64,000 nucleotides of DNA from NCBI RefSeq assembly GCF_000021485.1, contig NC_011761.1:1456001-1520000 (forward strand). Direction: 5' to 3'. This DNA is from Acidithiobacillus ferrooxidans ATCC 23270 (GTDB lineage: Bacteria; Pseudomonadota; Gammaproteobacteria; Acidithiobacillales; Acidithiobacillaceae). The stretch's first letter is position 1; every line of letters begins with the position of its first letter. Below, one piece after another: positions 36,942 through 44,397 of the stretch. Under the pieces are notes generated by a model. The model searched no databases. It was not told where the DNA came from and saw only the letters and a list, made by a program, of their open reading frames with translations. The position numbers and the translations under genes are program-made.

Positions 36942-39900
36942 ATGTTTTATAAATATGGTACCGACAACGTCCAGGGACGCAGTTTGAATCACTCGCACCC
37001 GCAATCGCCCCGACACAACTCCTATGTCCCGCGCTGGCTGCACCGGCTTTGGCTGGGTTTCATGGCGGTCGTGTTGGTGGCAGGGGCATGGCTGGCCTGG
37101 TCCGACTGGCAGCAAACCCGGTCTTGGGAGATATCCGGCCTTCGGACGCTGGTGGCATCGGTGGCGGAGGGGACGCGGGTGATGCTGGATGGCACCCGGA
37201 TCTCGCTGGTGTTGCTGGGGCGGCAATTGGAGTCGGGTTCGCCGGTCCTGGGCCCCGGCGCAGGAAAAATGCTGCGGGACTATCTCGCGCTGCAGCCGGA
37301 TCTGGCCGCTGTGGGGACCCGCATACCCGATGGGCAGGTGCTAACGGCAGGCGGAGGCCGGCATTTCCTCGCCGATCTCCTGTTTGCCCTCGATAACCCG
37401 GTGAATGCCCGGCGGCTGGGGCTAAATCCGGTGCAGCGGAGCGCGCTGGCCCAATGCCTGCATTCCCCGGGCTTCTGCCTTGGCCCTCCGGTACGCGATG
37501 TTTTCGCCGGGGCCGGTCATGGCCTCTGGATGATCCCCCTCTTTCAAGTAGTTCCGATCAAGGGCGGCAGCCGGCAATTGGTCGCCTTGCTGCCGCTCGT
37601 GGACGGTCGCATGCCGTCCTGGCGGGGGCTGCCGCTGCCATCCCGGGTGTCCATCTTCCTGCTGCGGGACGACGGCTTCCTGGAAAGCCGTTCTCCGCCG
37701 CCCACCCAGACCACCTACGCCGTCCGCCAGCACGGCATTGCCGCGCGCTATGTCCTTGCCCATCCGGAACTGCCGTCGGGCGTCTATTATGGCCTGTCCA
37801 CGGCGGTGGACCAGTGGCGCCTGGGTGCCGTGCAGCGGATCAAAGGCTATCCCCTGGTGGCAGGGGTGGGCATTCCGCGTTCCGTTTTGTGGGCGGACTG
37901 GTGGAATAGCGTCGAGGGGCCAGCCGCCGGTGCGTTCGGTCTGCTGCTGTTGTCCATCTTCGGCTACGGCTACCTGCGGAGGGTCGGCCGAGAGCGGGAG
38001 GGGGAACGGCAAAGCGCGGAGCAGACCCTGTGGGAGGAGAAGGAGCGGGCGGAAGTCACCCTGCATTCCATCGGGGATGCGGTGATCACCACCGATACCG
38101 AAGGCCGGGTGATGGACATGAACGTCGTCGCCGAAGCGTTGATGGGCTATGCCCGGACGGAAGCCGTGGGCAGGCCCCTGGAAGACGTCTTCCGCATTGT
38201 CCAGGAAGGCAGCCATGCTCATTTGGACAATCCCGTCCGGCGAGTTCTGGAAGAGGGCCAGGTGGTGAGGCTGGCCAACCACACCATGCTCCTCACCAAG
38301 GACGGCCAGGAACGCGCCATCGAGGACAGCGCGGCGCCCATCCGAGACCGGCAGGGCGTACTGTTGGGCGTGGTCCTGGTCTTCCACGACGTCACCGAGA
38401 AGCGCCGGCTGATCGCCGAACTGGCCCATCAGGCCACCCACGACGCCCTCACGGGCCTCCCCAACCGGGTGCTCTTCATGGACCGGCTGGGCCATGATCG
38501 AGCCCAGACCCTGCGCCATGAGCACCTGCTGGCGGTGGGTATCCTGGACCTGGACGGCTTCAAGCAGGTCAATGACCACTTCGGACATGCCTCCGGCGAC
38601 GCGCTGCTGCAGGAAATGGCACAAAGGTTGCATAGGGAAATGCGTTCCGGGGACACCTTGGCACGCATGGGCGGCGACGAGTTTGGGCTGCTCCTCCCGG
38701 ATGTCGGGAACCTGGAACAGGTGGAAGACGCCTGCACGCGCCTGCTGGAAGTGCTCCGCGCTCCCTTCTATCTAGGAGACGAAGAGATCCCGCTGTCCTC
38801 CAGCATCGGCCTGACCAGCTATCCGCTGGATGACAGCCTGCCAGAGGACCTCCTGCGCCATGCGGATCTGGCCCTCTATGCGGCCAAGGCCGCCGGGCGG
38901 GATCGCTATCATTGGTTCGACTGGCCGATGGATAAGCTGCAGCAAGAGGCCATGGAGGTGCGGAAGATGACGGAAAATGCGCTCGATCGGGGCCGCCTGC
39001 TGCTCCACTATCAGCCCGTGGTGGAGATCGGCAATGGTCCCGTGGGCGTGGAGGCCCTGATCCGCCTCGACCACCCCGAGCGCGGCCTGCTGCCTCCCGC
39101 CGCCTTCGCCGCCGCCCTCGACGCACCGCGCCTGACCCGGCGCATCGGCTGCTTCGTGCTTGCCACGGCTCTGACCCAGACCCAGACTTGGCATCGGCAG
39201 GGCATGCCCTTGCGCATCTCGGTGAATATCAGCGCCCACCATCTCCTGGACCAGCGCTTTCTGTCCGACCTGCGGGCCGCCCTCGACGCCCATCCGGATC
39301 TGCCCCCATCCGCCGTCGAGATCGAGATCACCGAAACGGCCCCGCTGCTGGATTTCGCCGGGGCGCGGGAAACCCTGCTGGCCTGCAACCGCCTGGGAGT
39401 GCGCATCGCCCTCGACGACTTCGGCACCGGCAACGCCTCGCTGACCTATCTGCAGAAGCTGCCCGCGCAGACCATCAAGATCGATCAGAGCTTCGTGCGC
39501 GACATCATCAACGATCCCAAGGATTACGCCATCGTCTCCGGCGTGGTCACCAGCGCCCGACTCCTGGGCCTGGAAGTGATTGCCGAAGGGGTGGAAACGG
39601 CCGAACACGCCGCCATGCTTGGCCACTTGCAGTGCCACTGCCTGCAAGGCTATGCCATCGCCCGGCCCATGGCACCGGAAGCGATCCCGGGTTGGATCAG
39701 ACAGTATAAGCCTTTGCTTTATCATGGCTTTTCTGCAACTCCTACCCCAACTGGCATGATTTCAATTCATAATCAACGTGTTAAAAGATTTATTGAGGCG
39801 CTGCGCCACCAGACTCCCTTTCCCTCCTTGGTCATCGAACCCGAGGCGGAGCAGCAATGCCATCTGGGACTATGGTTGCAAGGGGAAGGGAGGCTCCAAT

Positions 39901-40079
39901 ATGGGGACGACGCGGCCTTCTACCAGCAATTGCTGGCACGGCATGCCCATCTGCACGCCCTGGCCCGGGAAGCCAAGGCCCTGTACGACGCGGGGGACGG
40001 GGAAGGGGCGGAGCAGAAAGGGGCGGAGTTGGAACGGGAAAACCAAGCGCTGAACTCGCTCATCATCACAACTCATTGA
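36942..40079 (+). CDS. Membrane PAS-GGDEF-EAL protein with C-terminal CZB-like domain
   Basis: A 1045-residue protein. Two membrane segments (LWLGFMAVVLVAGAWLAW near 37-54 and GAFGLLLLSIFGYGYL near 325) enclose a periplasmic sensor of about 270 residues. Then come a PAS domain, GGDEF with an RSGD inhibitory site and MGGDEF (about 500-650), and EAL with EALIRL and DDFGTGNAS (about 690-925). The last 110 residues carry the CZB pattern: His in SIHNQRVKRF, Cys in QQCHLGLW, HxxxH in RHAHLHA. The start is uncertain because no ribosome site is seen at 36942. Both catalytic domains look intact. Confidence 0.9.
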   Translation: MFYKYGTDNVQGRSLNHSHPQSPRHNSYVPRWLHRLWLGFMAVVLVAGAWLAWSDWQQTRSWEISGLRTLVASVAEGTRVMLDGTRISLVLLGRQLESGSPVLGPGAGKMLRDYLALQPDLAAVGTRIPDGQVLTAGGGRHFLADLLFALDNPVNARRLGLNPVQRSALAQCLHSPGFCLGPPVRDVFAGAGHGLWMIPLFQVVPIKGGSRQLVALLPLVDGRMPSWRGLPLPSRVSIFLLRDDGFLESRSPPPTQTTYAVRQHGIAARYVLAHPELPSGVYYGLSTAVDQWRLGAVQRIKGYPLVAGVGIPRSVLWADWWNSVEGPAAGAFGLLLLSIFGYGYLRRVGREREGERQSAEQTLWEEKERAEVTLHSIGDAVITTDTEGRVMDMNVVAEALMGYARTEAVGRPLEDVFRIVQEGSHAHLDNPVRRVLEEGQVVRLANHTMLLTKDGQERAIEDSAAPIRDRQGVLLGVVLVFHDVTEKRRLIAELAHQATHDALTGLPNRVLFMDRLGHDRAQTLRHEHLLAVGILDLDGFKQVNDHFGHASGDALLQEMAQRLHREMRSGDTLARMGGDEFGLLLPDVGNLEQVEDACTRLLEVLRAPFYLGDEEIPLSSSIGLTSYPLDDSLPEDLLRHADLALYAAKAAGRDRYHWFDWPMDKLQQEAMEVRKMTENALDRGRLLLHYQPVVEIGNGPVGVEALIRLDHPERGLLPPAAFAAALDAPRLTRRIGCFVLATALTQTQTWHRQGMPLRISVNISAHHLLDQRFLSDLRAALDAHPDLPPSAVEIEITETAPLLDFAGARETLLACNRLGVRIALDDFGTGNASLTYLQKLPAQTIKIDQSFVRDIINDPKDYAIVSGVVTSARLLGLEVIAEGVETAEHAAMLGHLQCHCLQGYAIARPMAPEAIPGWIRQYKPLLYHGFSATPTPTGMISIHNQRVKRFIEALRHQTPFPSLVIEPEAEQQCHLGLWLQGEGRLQYGDDAAFYQQLLARHAHLHALAREAKALYDAGDGEGAEQKGAELERENQALNSLIITTH

Positions 40080-40205
40080 CCAAAATACGCGACAAGCTCC
40101 GCCCTCCAGGGTGGGGTAGTTGACGACCCGCACCGGTATCTGCACGGTCGCTATATTCCGCGACTTTTCGAAGCATCTTTTGGCCTCCAGCTTTAGTTCC
40201 CAAGG

Positions 40206-40841
40206 TTAGTCACCGTTCCGAAGCCAGAACTGACTCCCGGGAATCGTCCACCAGGGAACCGCTCGTTGCAGGATGCTGGTCTCCGGGACCGGGCCATAAT
40301 AGCTGGAGTCAAAGGCATAGTTGCCCGGAGCGTAGAGCCAGATCTGCCCACGCTTCAGGTGATAGGTGCCGAAAGGGTAATGGACAATCCGGTGATGGTG
40401 GCCGGGCGTCCAGCGATCCACCCGGGAGTTCGGCAGAGTGTGCCCATCTACCCCGACCCCGGATCTCGTAAGCCGCACGGTCTGCCCGGGGATGGCGGCG
40501 ATCTCTTTGATCCACGGCTGTCCAGCGGGAAACCACTGGTACTTCAGGCCCTCCGCGACGGCGGCGTGATGGGAGGGGCCAGGAATCTCGACTTCGACCA
40601 GTTCTCCATCATGCAAAGGATAGGGCGAGCCGAGAAGCTGGTAGAGGCCCACCGGCTCGCAGGTCGAGTCGTTGAAGACCAGATGCTGGTACTGCATCCA
40701 AAGACCAACATCCGCGACCAGGGTGATCAGCCCGGTCCAGATCCAGAACATCCACCAGAATCCGCGTTTAGCGATGGTGATGAGTCGTGTGTTCAACCCG
40801 ATGTCCCTCCGGAAGATTTGCGTTGGTGTATTTGCCAACAA
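40206..40841 (-). CDS. TraF-like conjugal signal peptidase (S26), Ser replaced by Cys
   Basis: A 211-residue protein with an N-terminal membrane segment (GFWWMFWIWTGLITLVADVG) and a periplasmic S26-type peptidase domain. The nucleophile region reads NDSTCEPVGLY, where TraF/LepB proteins have Ser before x-P-x-G-x-Y; here it is Cys. The general base Lys is present in WIKEIAAIPGQ, and GHTLPNSRV and PFGTYHLKRGQIWL complete the family pattern. In IncP and Ti plasmids TraF matures or cyclises pilin. The start overlaps the region before the divergent TumE gene. Confidence 0.82.
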   Translation of the reverse strand: MLANTPTQIFRRDIGLNTRLITIAKRGFWWMFWIWTGLITLVADVGLWMQYQHLVFNDSTCEPVGLYQLLGSPYPLHDGELVEVEIPGPSHHAAVAEGLKYQWFPAGQPWIKEIAAIPGQTVRLTRSGVGVDGHTLPNSRVDRWTPGHHHRIVHYPFGTYHLKRGQIWLYAPGNYAFDSSYYGPVPETSILQRAVPWWTIPGSQFWLRNGD

Positions 40842-40866
40842 CCAGGCGGGCGACTATGCTTCGTCC

Positions 40867-41163
40867 ATGAAAGCGGAAAAACTGTTTCAACGGCGGGTAA
40901 TCCTCTCGGAGACGGCTTTCGCGGAAATCATGATTTGGCACGTCCCTGCACCGATATCCGGCAGCATACACTCGTACAAATACCGGCTTGCTTACGTGAT
41001 TCGTGGGGAATGTGTGCTGCGATACGACAATGAGGCCGGAAAAGGCGATCATCGCCATATAAATGGTCGGGAGGAGGCGTATCGCTTCTCCAGCCCCCGT
41101 CAACTGATGACCGACTTCTTTGAAGAGATAAGGAGGTGGAGTGATGAGCATGCTGACGATTGA
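40867..41163 (+). CDS. TumE-family (DUF6516) toxin
   Basis: A 98-residue protein: FAEIMIWHVPAPISGSIHSYKY, then RYDNEAGKGDHRH and GREEAYRFSSPRQLMTDFF, the pattern of the DUF6516/TumE toxin family. It pairs with the MarR-like DNA-binding protein that starts 20 bases before its stop. The start at 40867 lacks a strong ribosome site, but it begins the conserved domain. It is encoded divergently from TraF within 25 bases. Confidence 0.82.
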   Translation: MKAEKLFQRRVILSETAFAEIMIWHVPAPISGSIHSYKYRLAYVIRGECVLRYDNEAGKGDHRHINGREEAYRFSSPRQLMTDFFEEIRRWSDEHADD

Positions 41164-41485
41164 TATTCGATCCCTCCGGGATACCCTGGACGATGCCGTG
41201 CAGGCGATGGAAAGATTGGAATGTTCACAGCCGCATATCAGCTTTGAATCGCCGGAACTCCTATGGAAAATTCTGACTGGCAAGCGCTGGGAGATCCTGA
41301 GGGTCATGACGGCTGCGGGCCCCTTGGCGCTACGCGAGATCGCCCGGCGGGTCGGGCGCGACGTAAAGTCCGTACATCTGGATGTCCATGCGTTGCTGGA
41401 CGCAGGACTCATCGAACGGCAGGACAATGGCTTTGTATTTCCATACGATGCCGTGCATGTGAATTTTCTGCTCAAGGCAGGTTGA
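41144..41485 (+). CDS. HVO_A0114/MarR-like antitoxin partner of TumE
   Basis: A 113-residue protein with a winged helix-turn-helix (ILRVMTAAGPLALREIARRV, SVHLDVHALLDAGLIE). It belongs to the HVO_A0114-type regulators found with DUF6516 toxins. The start at 41144 follows AGGAGG at good spacing. It overlaps the toxin gene by 20 bases. Confidence 0.82.
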   Translation: MSMLTIDIRSLRDTLDDAVQAMERLECSQPHISFESPELLWKILTGKRWEILRVMTAAGPLALREIARRVGRDVKSVHLDVHALLDAGLIERQDNGFVFPYDAVHVNFLLKAG

Positions 41486-41492
41486 GTTATAT

Positions 41493-41705
41493 TCATCGGC
41501 TTTTTCCGCCATGCGCTTTGGCGCGCTGGTCCAGAAAGAAACGCGCAGGCGCCGTGAATGGCCGAAAGGGGAAGAAGAATAGCCGCTCGAACTGGGTGGC
41601 CCCCCAAAGCAGGGCTTCGGCCACCTTGCGCGGGCCTGACCGCTCGAAGAAGGCGATGAGCCTCTGGTCAAGCCGAGCGATGACTTGTCGAAGAGGATTG
41701 CTCAC
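41493..41705 (-). CDS. Small hypothetical protein of the TraB operon
   Basis: A 70-residue basic and aromatic-rich protein (FERLFFFPFRPFTAPARFF). GTG start with AAGGAG eight bases upstream. It overlaps the end of the preceding gene. Unknown function; probably a small transfer-operon protein. Confidence 0.5.
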   Translation of the reverse strand: MSNPLRQVIARLDQRLIAFFERSGPRKVAEALLWGATQFERLFFFPFRPFTAPARFFLDQRAKAHGGKSR

Positions 41706-41997
41706 GCACCCGCTCCTTCAGGACAATGATCGCCTTTTCCAGAGAGGCTTTCAGGGTAGCAATGTGCTGTTCAGCCGGAATCCGCGAATAATCCGCAGAG
41801 AGCACCTTTTCCCATTTGGCAATCCACTGTTGCGCGGTGAGGGGACGGGACAGGTGCGTCTTGAGCAGATCCTTGAGTCGTTCACGACCCTTAGCCTCCA
41901 GGGAATCCAGAACGGATTTCCAGGTCAGCATTGGATCGCAGGGATCAGTTGGGTTTCCCATGGAAACTCCTGCCTTCATATGATCAGGCTTCTTCAT
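41668..41997 (-). CDS. Hypothetical protein of the TraB operon
   Basis: A 109-residue, charged, helical protein (MLTWKSVLDSLEAKGRERLK, AEQHIATLKASLEKAIIVLK). It starts 13 bases after the TraB-like gene with a purine-rich ribosome site. The position resembles the small genes after traB in Ti plasmids, but I see no recognisable family. Confidence 0.55.
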   Translation of the reverse strand: MKKPDHMKAGVSMGNPTDPCDPMLTWKSVLDSLEAKGRERLKDLLKTHLSRPLTAQQWIAKWEKVLSADYSRIPAEQHIATLKASLEKAIIVLKERVREQSSSTSHRSA

Positions 41998-42009
41998 CCG
42001 TTCCCCCCA

Positions 42010-43350
42010 TCATTGATTCACCGCGAACAATACCGGCACGCTGAAGAACGCAGCCCAGGCCTTTGCCGACACTCTCTGGATGGCCGGGATATCTGTCCCC
42101 CGCGCCCACCAGTCATTGGCCGGTGCCAACAGGATTTGTATCCCATGCGGGTATAGAACGAGGGCCGGCCACATCAGCAGTTGCTCATAGCAGATGAGAT
42201 AGCCGACCTTTTTGCCGTCCATCTCCGTGGTTTCCGGTTTTCGGGAAAACGGGGTCATCCGGAAACTGCCCTGGGGGCGCCACGGGTGCCACATAGAGAA
42301 AGGTACAGGGATGTGATCCGGCAGTACCGTCTGATGGCCATCCTGAATCTTCACCAGAGCGTCCAGGTAACCGTTGGCAAGGGGCACATCGGCCCCGAGC
42401 AACACGATTGGTTCTGGATGTCGCGCCGTCCAGCGGATGACCGGGCGCCAAATGGCCCGGGTGCCCGGCAGCCATGGCCCTGCCACGGTTTCCGGGAGAA
42501 ACACCACCTTGTCGCCAGAGCGCAGATCCGCCAGGACCTTCGGAGCCAGTTCCATGGATGCATCGACATAGGAAAGATTGGAACGCAGACGGCCCAGATC
42601 AGTGTTGATGCCCACCCAGCCAGTGGGCGCTGTGGGCAGCGGGTGCCCCATCATGGCATCCAGGGCAGGGAAAGCAAAAGGCAAAAGCCAAAGAGCGACG
42701 ACAACAAATCCAACCACCAGCAGACGGGCCAAGATCTCTTGATTCTTCTGCGTCAAGCGCCCCAGAGCGAAGATCCCGAGAATGGTCAGCAGGATGCCGC
42801 TCGGGCCTGCGGCGACGGCGCCGAGCCAGGGGGAAGTCCAGCCGATGACCCCCAAAGGTGGGAAGATCGTGGATATGGCGGATGTAATGACGGTGGCCAT
42901 GACCGCGCCAAAACCGCCGCCAGCAGGGCTGCCGCCTGCAGGGCTGCCGCCAGCAAGGCCGCCGCCAGCAAGGCCGCCGCCACGGAAATACAGAGTAATG
43001 TACGGGTACGCCAGATAGGGCAGGGCAAAGGCCAGAGATGACAGCGACCAGAACCCAATACCGAGAAACAGCCCGGCGTGTAGGAAGAAAACCGACGTGC
43101 CTTTGATGAGGCCGTAGGTCGTCGCCAGGTGGTAACCCAGCATCAGCAGAAACGGGTGCAACCAGTGCCGCTTGTTCACGATGGGCAGAAGTAGCAACGC
43201 CAGTGGGGCAAGCCAGATGGCATGAGGCCAGGCCAGGGTGCCAACCATGGCACCCTGGAGTGCCGGAATGGCGAATCCGGAGACGGGAGCGGACTTCCTC
43301 CGCGAATCGTCTACCGGGTAGACGGAAACGGGTACGTATTTGCTCTGCAT
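42010..43350 (-). CDS. traB: TraB-like protein (nitrilase/apolipoprotein N-acyltransferase fold)
   Basis: A protein of up to 446 residues with about six N-terminal membrane segments and a C-terminal carbon-nitrogen hydrolase domain. The hydrolase triad candidates are Glu in VVFLPETVAGPW, Lys in the DALVKIQDG region and Cys in GYLICYEQLLMWP. This is the layout of TraB of Ti-type conjugation systems. A palindrome copy lies in the first codons and the decamer GATCTATACC ends 6 bases upstream, so a later start such as 43248 is possible. An in-frame 15-bp repeat x4 (GGSPA-like) lies at 42923-42982. Confidence 0.75.
   Translation of the reverse strand: MQSKYVPVSVYPVDDSRRKSAPVSGFAIPALQGAMVGTLAWPHAIWLAPLALLLLPIVNKRHWLHPFLLMLGYHLATTYGLIKGTSVFFLHAGLFLGIGFWSLSSLAFALPYLAYPYITLYFRGGGLAGGGLAGGSPAGGSPAGGGFGAVMATVITSAISTIFPPLGVIGWTSPWLGAVAAGPSGILLTILGIFALGRLTQKNQEILARLLVVGFVVVALWLLPFAFPALDAMMGHPLPTAPTGWVGINTDLGRLRSNLSYVDASMELAPKVLADLRSGDKVVFLPETVAGPWLPGTRAIWRPVIRWTARHPEPIVLLGADVPLANGYLDALVKIQDGHQTVLPDHIPVPFSMWHPWRPQGSFRMTPFSRKPETTEMDGKKVGYLICYEQLLMWPALVLYPHGIQILLAPANDWWARGTDIPAIQRVSAKAWAAFFSVPVLFAVNQ
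42923..42982 (-). repeat. In-frame 15-bp tandem repeat x4 in TraB-like gene
   Basis: Four units, two GCAGGGCTGCCGCCN and two GCAAGGCCGCCGCCA on the plus strand, coding for GGGLA and GGSPA blocks in a loop between membrane segments. Confidence 0.88.
43308..43324. promoter_or_regulatory. Palindrome GTCTACCSGGTAGAC, copy 3 (5' end of TraB-like gene)
   Basis: Perfect copy. On the minus strand it lies about 32 bases after the promoter-like decamer, so it would be in the leader or first codons. Confidence 0.9.
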
Positions 43351-43355
43351 GAGCA

Positions 43356-43365
43356 GGTATAGATC
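43356..43365 (-). promoter_or_regulatory. GATCTATACC promoter-like decamer of the TraB operon
   Basis: Lies exactly 15 bases downstream (minus strand) of palindrome copy 4, the same geometry as before the parAB operon. Confidence 0.5.
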
Positions 43366-43380
43366 GGAGATGGGGCAGAT

Positions 43381-43397
43381 CGTCTACCGGGTAGACG
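43381..43397. promoter_or_regulatory. Palindrome GTCTACCSGGTAGAC, copy 4 (TraB promoter)
   Basis: Perfect copy just upstream of the promoter-like decamer; a stable hairpin (CCTGGCC/GGCCAGG, 43418-43435) follows on the plus-strand side. Confidence 0.9.
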
Positions 43398-43568
43398 ATA
43401 GGAAACCGTGCCCCCCTCCTGGCCTACGGGCCAGGAAGGGGAATGCGCGGGCATATGTTCAAAGCGGCAGGTCTTGTCCAAGCGAGGCGCCAAAATCCAC
43501 GGCACTTGTCCTATCGCAGTGACAGAACCTGTCTGCAAGGCGGTGGGGTTTTAGACAAGGCGGACACT

Positions 43569-43596
43569 TGCTGTTCGTACATATACGTACGATAAT
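43569..43596 (+). promoter_or_regulatory. Promoter and inverted-repeat operator of hicAB
   Basis: TTGCTG (43569-43574) and GATAAT (43591-43596) are spaced by 16 bases. The spacer contains the inverted repeat CGTAC/GTACG (43576-43591). HicB and many antitoxins repress their own promoter by binding such a repeat; the assignment is inferred. Confidence 0.55.
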
Positions 43597-43626
43597 GAAC
43601 ACATCGTAATGGAATGGATGTGCTCG

Positions 43627-43839
43627 ATGACCGGGTCGGAGTTTGAAAAGCGTGTGAAGCGGTTAGGTCAGAAAACCGGACAACCGGTGCGGTTCGATAG
43701 GCGCCACGGTCATGGTAGCCATGGACGCCTCTACTACGGGACCAGGTTCACCACGCTCAAAGACCGCAAGAAAGAAATCGGCATAGGTTTGCTAAAAGCA
43801 ATGTGTCTGCAACTGGGCATTAGTCCGGATGATCTATAA
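43627..43839 (+). CDS. hicA: HicA-family mRNA interferase toxin
   Basis: A 70-residue HicA protein: MTGSEFEKRVKRL, then GHGSHGRLYYGTR with the catalytic His, then KDRKKEIGIGLLKAMCLQLG. Family knowledge: a small dsRBD-fold ribonuclease. An upstream ATG at 43609 is also in frame; the conserved domain starts at 43627. HicB follows after 11 bases. Confidence 0.9.
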   Translation: MTGSEFEKRVKRLGQKTGQPVRFDRRHGHGSHGRLYYGTRFTTLKDRKKEIGIGLLKAMCLQLGISPDDL

Positions 43840-43850
43840 AGGAGTTTAAT

Positions 43851-44294
43851 ATGCGATATGTTTACCCTGTAACGCTGGTAAAGGACGAGGATGGTGAGTT
43901 CCTCGCTACCTCTCGTGATGTTCCCGAAGCCATCACTAGCGGCGCCACCGAAAGCGAGGCGTTGCAAGCCATGAGCGATGCGCTGGGCGCGGCACTGGCA
44001 GGTTACGTGCTGGACCAGCAAGATGTTCCCTCACCCTCCACCCCCGCACAAGGCGAATACCTGGTGCCAGTAGCGGCGCTGGTAGCGGCCAAGTTGGCAT
44101 TGAGATCAGCGATGCAATCAGAAGGCGTCAACAATACGGAACTGGCGCGACGCCTTCACCTATCTGAAGGCGCCATCCGTCGTCTGGTGGATATGGACCA
44201 CGCATCGCGCATGGATAGGGTTATCGCGGCGCTGGCCGTCCTGGGCGCGGGCATCATCATCGAGGATCAGCGGCAAACGATGGTTGCGGCTTAA
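43851..44294 (+). CDS. hicB: HicB-family antitoxin
   Basis: A 147-residue antitoxin with the HicB partial RNase H fold (YPVTLVKDEDGEFLATSRDV, ITSGATESEALQAMSDAL) and a C-terminal helix-turn-helix (NNTELARRLHLSEGAIRRLV) for autorepression. AAAGGAG precedes the start. Confidence 0.92.
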   Translation: MRYVYPVTLVKDEDGEFLATSRDVPEAITSGATESEALQAMSDALGAALAGYVLDQQDVPSPSTPAQGEYLVPVAALVAAKLALRSAMQSEGVNNTELARRLHLSEGAIRRLVDMDHASRMDRVIAALAVLGAGIIIEDQRQTMVAA

Positions 44295-44320
44295 CGCAGC
44301 GCCAAGAAGCAGCCCGCCAT

Positions 44321-44335
44321 GTCTACCGGGTAGAC
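44321..44335. promoter_or_regulatory. Palindrome GTCTACCSGGTAGAC, copy 5 (breakpoint before HigB remnant)
   Basis: Perfect 15-mer. The flanking bases are AT and AG, not the usual CG. It abuts the 3' remnant of a toxin gene. Confidence 0.9.
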
Positions 44336-44397
44336 AGCGCACGCAAGAGAAGGACATCAAGGCGGCGAAGCGCCTGGCTGCTGAATGGAGTGAATGA
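44336..44397 (+). pseudogene. HigB/RelE-type toxin, only the 3' end left
   Basis: The codons TQEKDIKAAKRLAAEWSE and a stop match the C-terminus of addiction-module killer (HigB-like) toxins, which normally end with a TQ-rich helix. Everything upstream is missing, and the break coincides with palindrome copy 5. The stop overlaps the antitoxin start (ATGA), as in an intact pair. Confidence 0.65.

Noticed and set aside
36942-40079. Several long minus-strand frames opposite the GGDEF-EAL gene (for example 37422-38633)
   Set aside because: High GC keeps antisense frames open; they have no recognisable domains, whereas the plus frame has clear GGDEF and EAL motifs.
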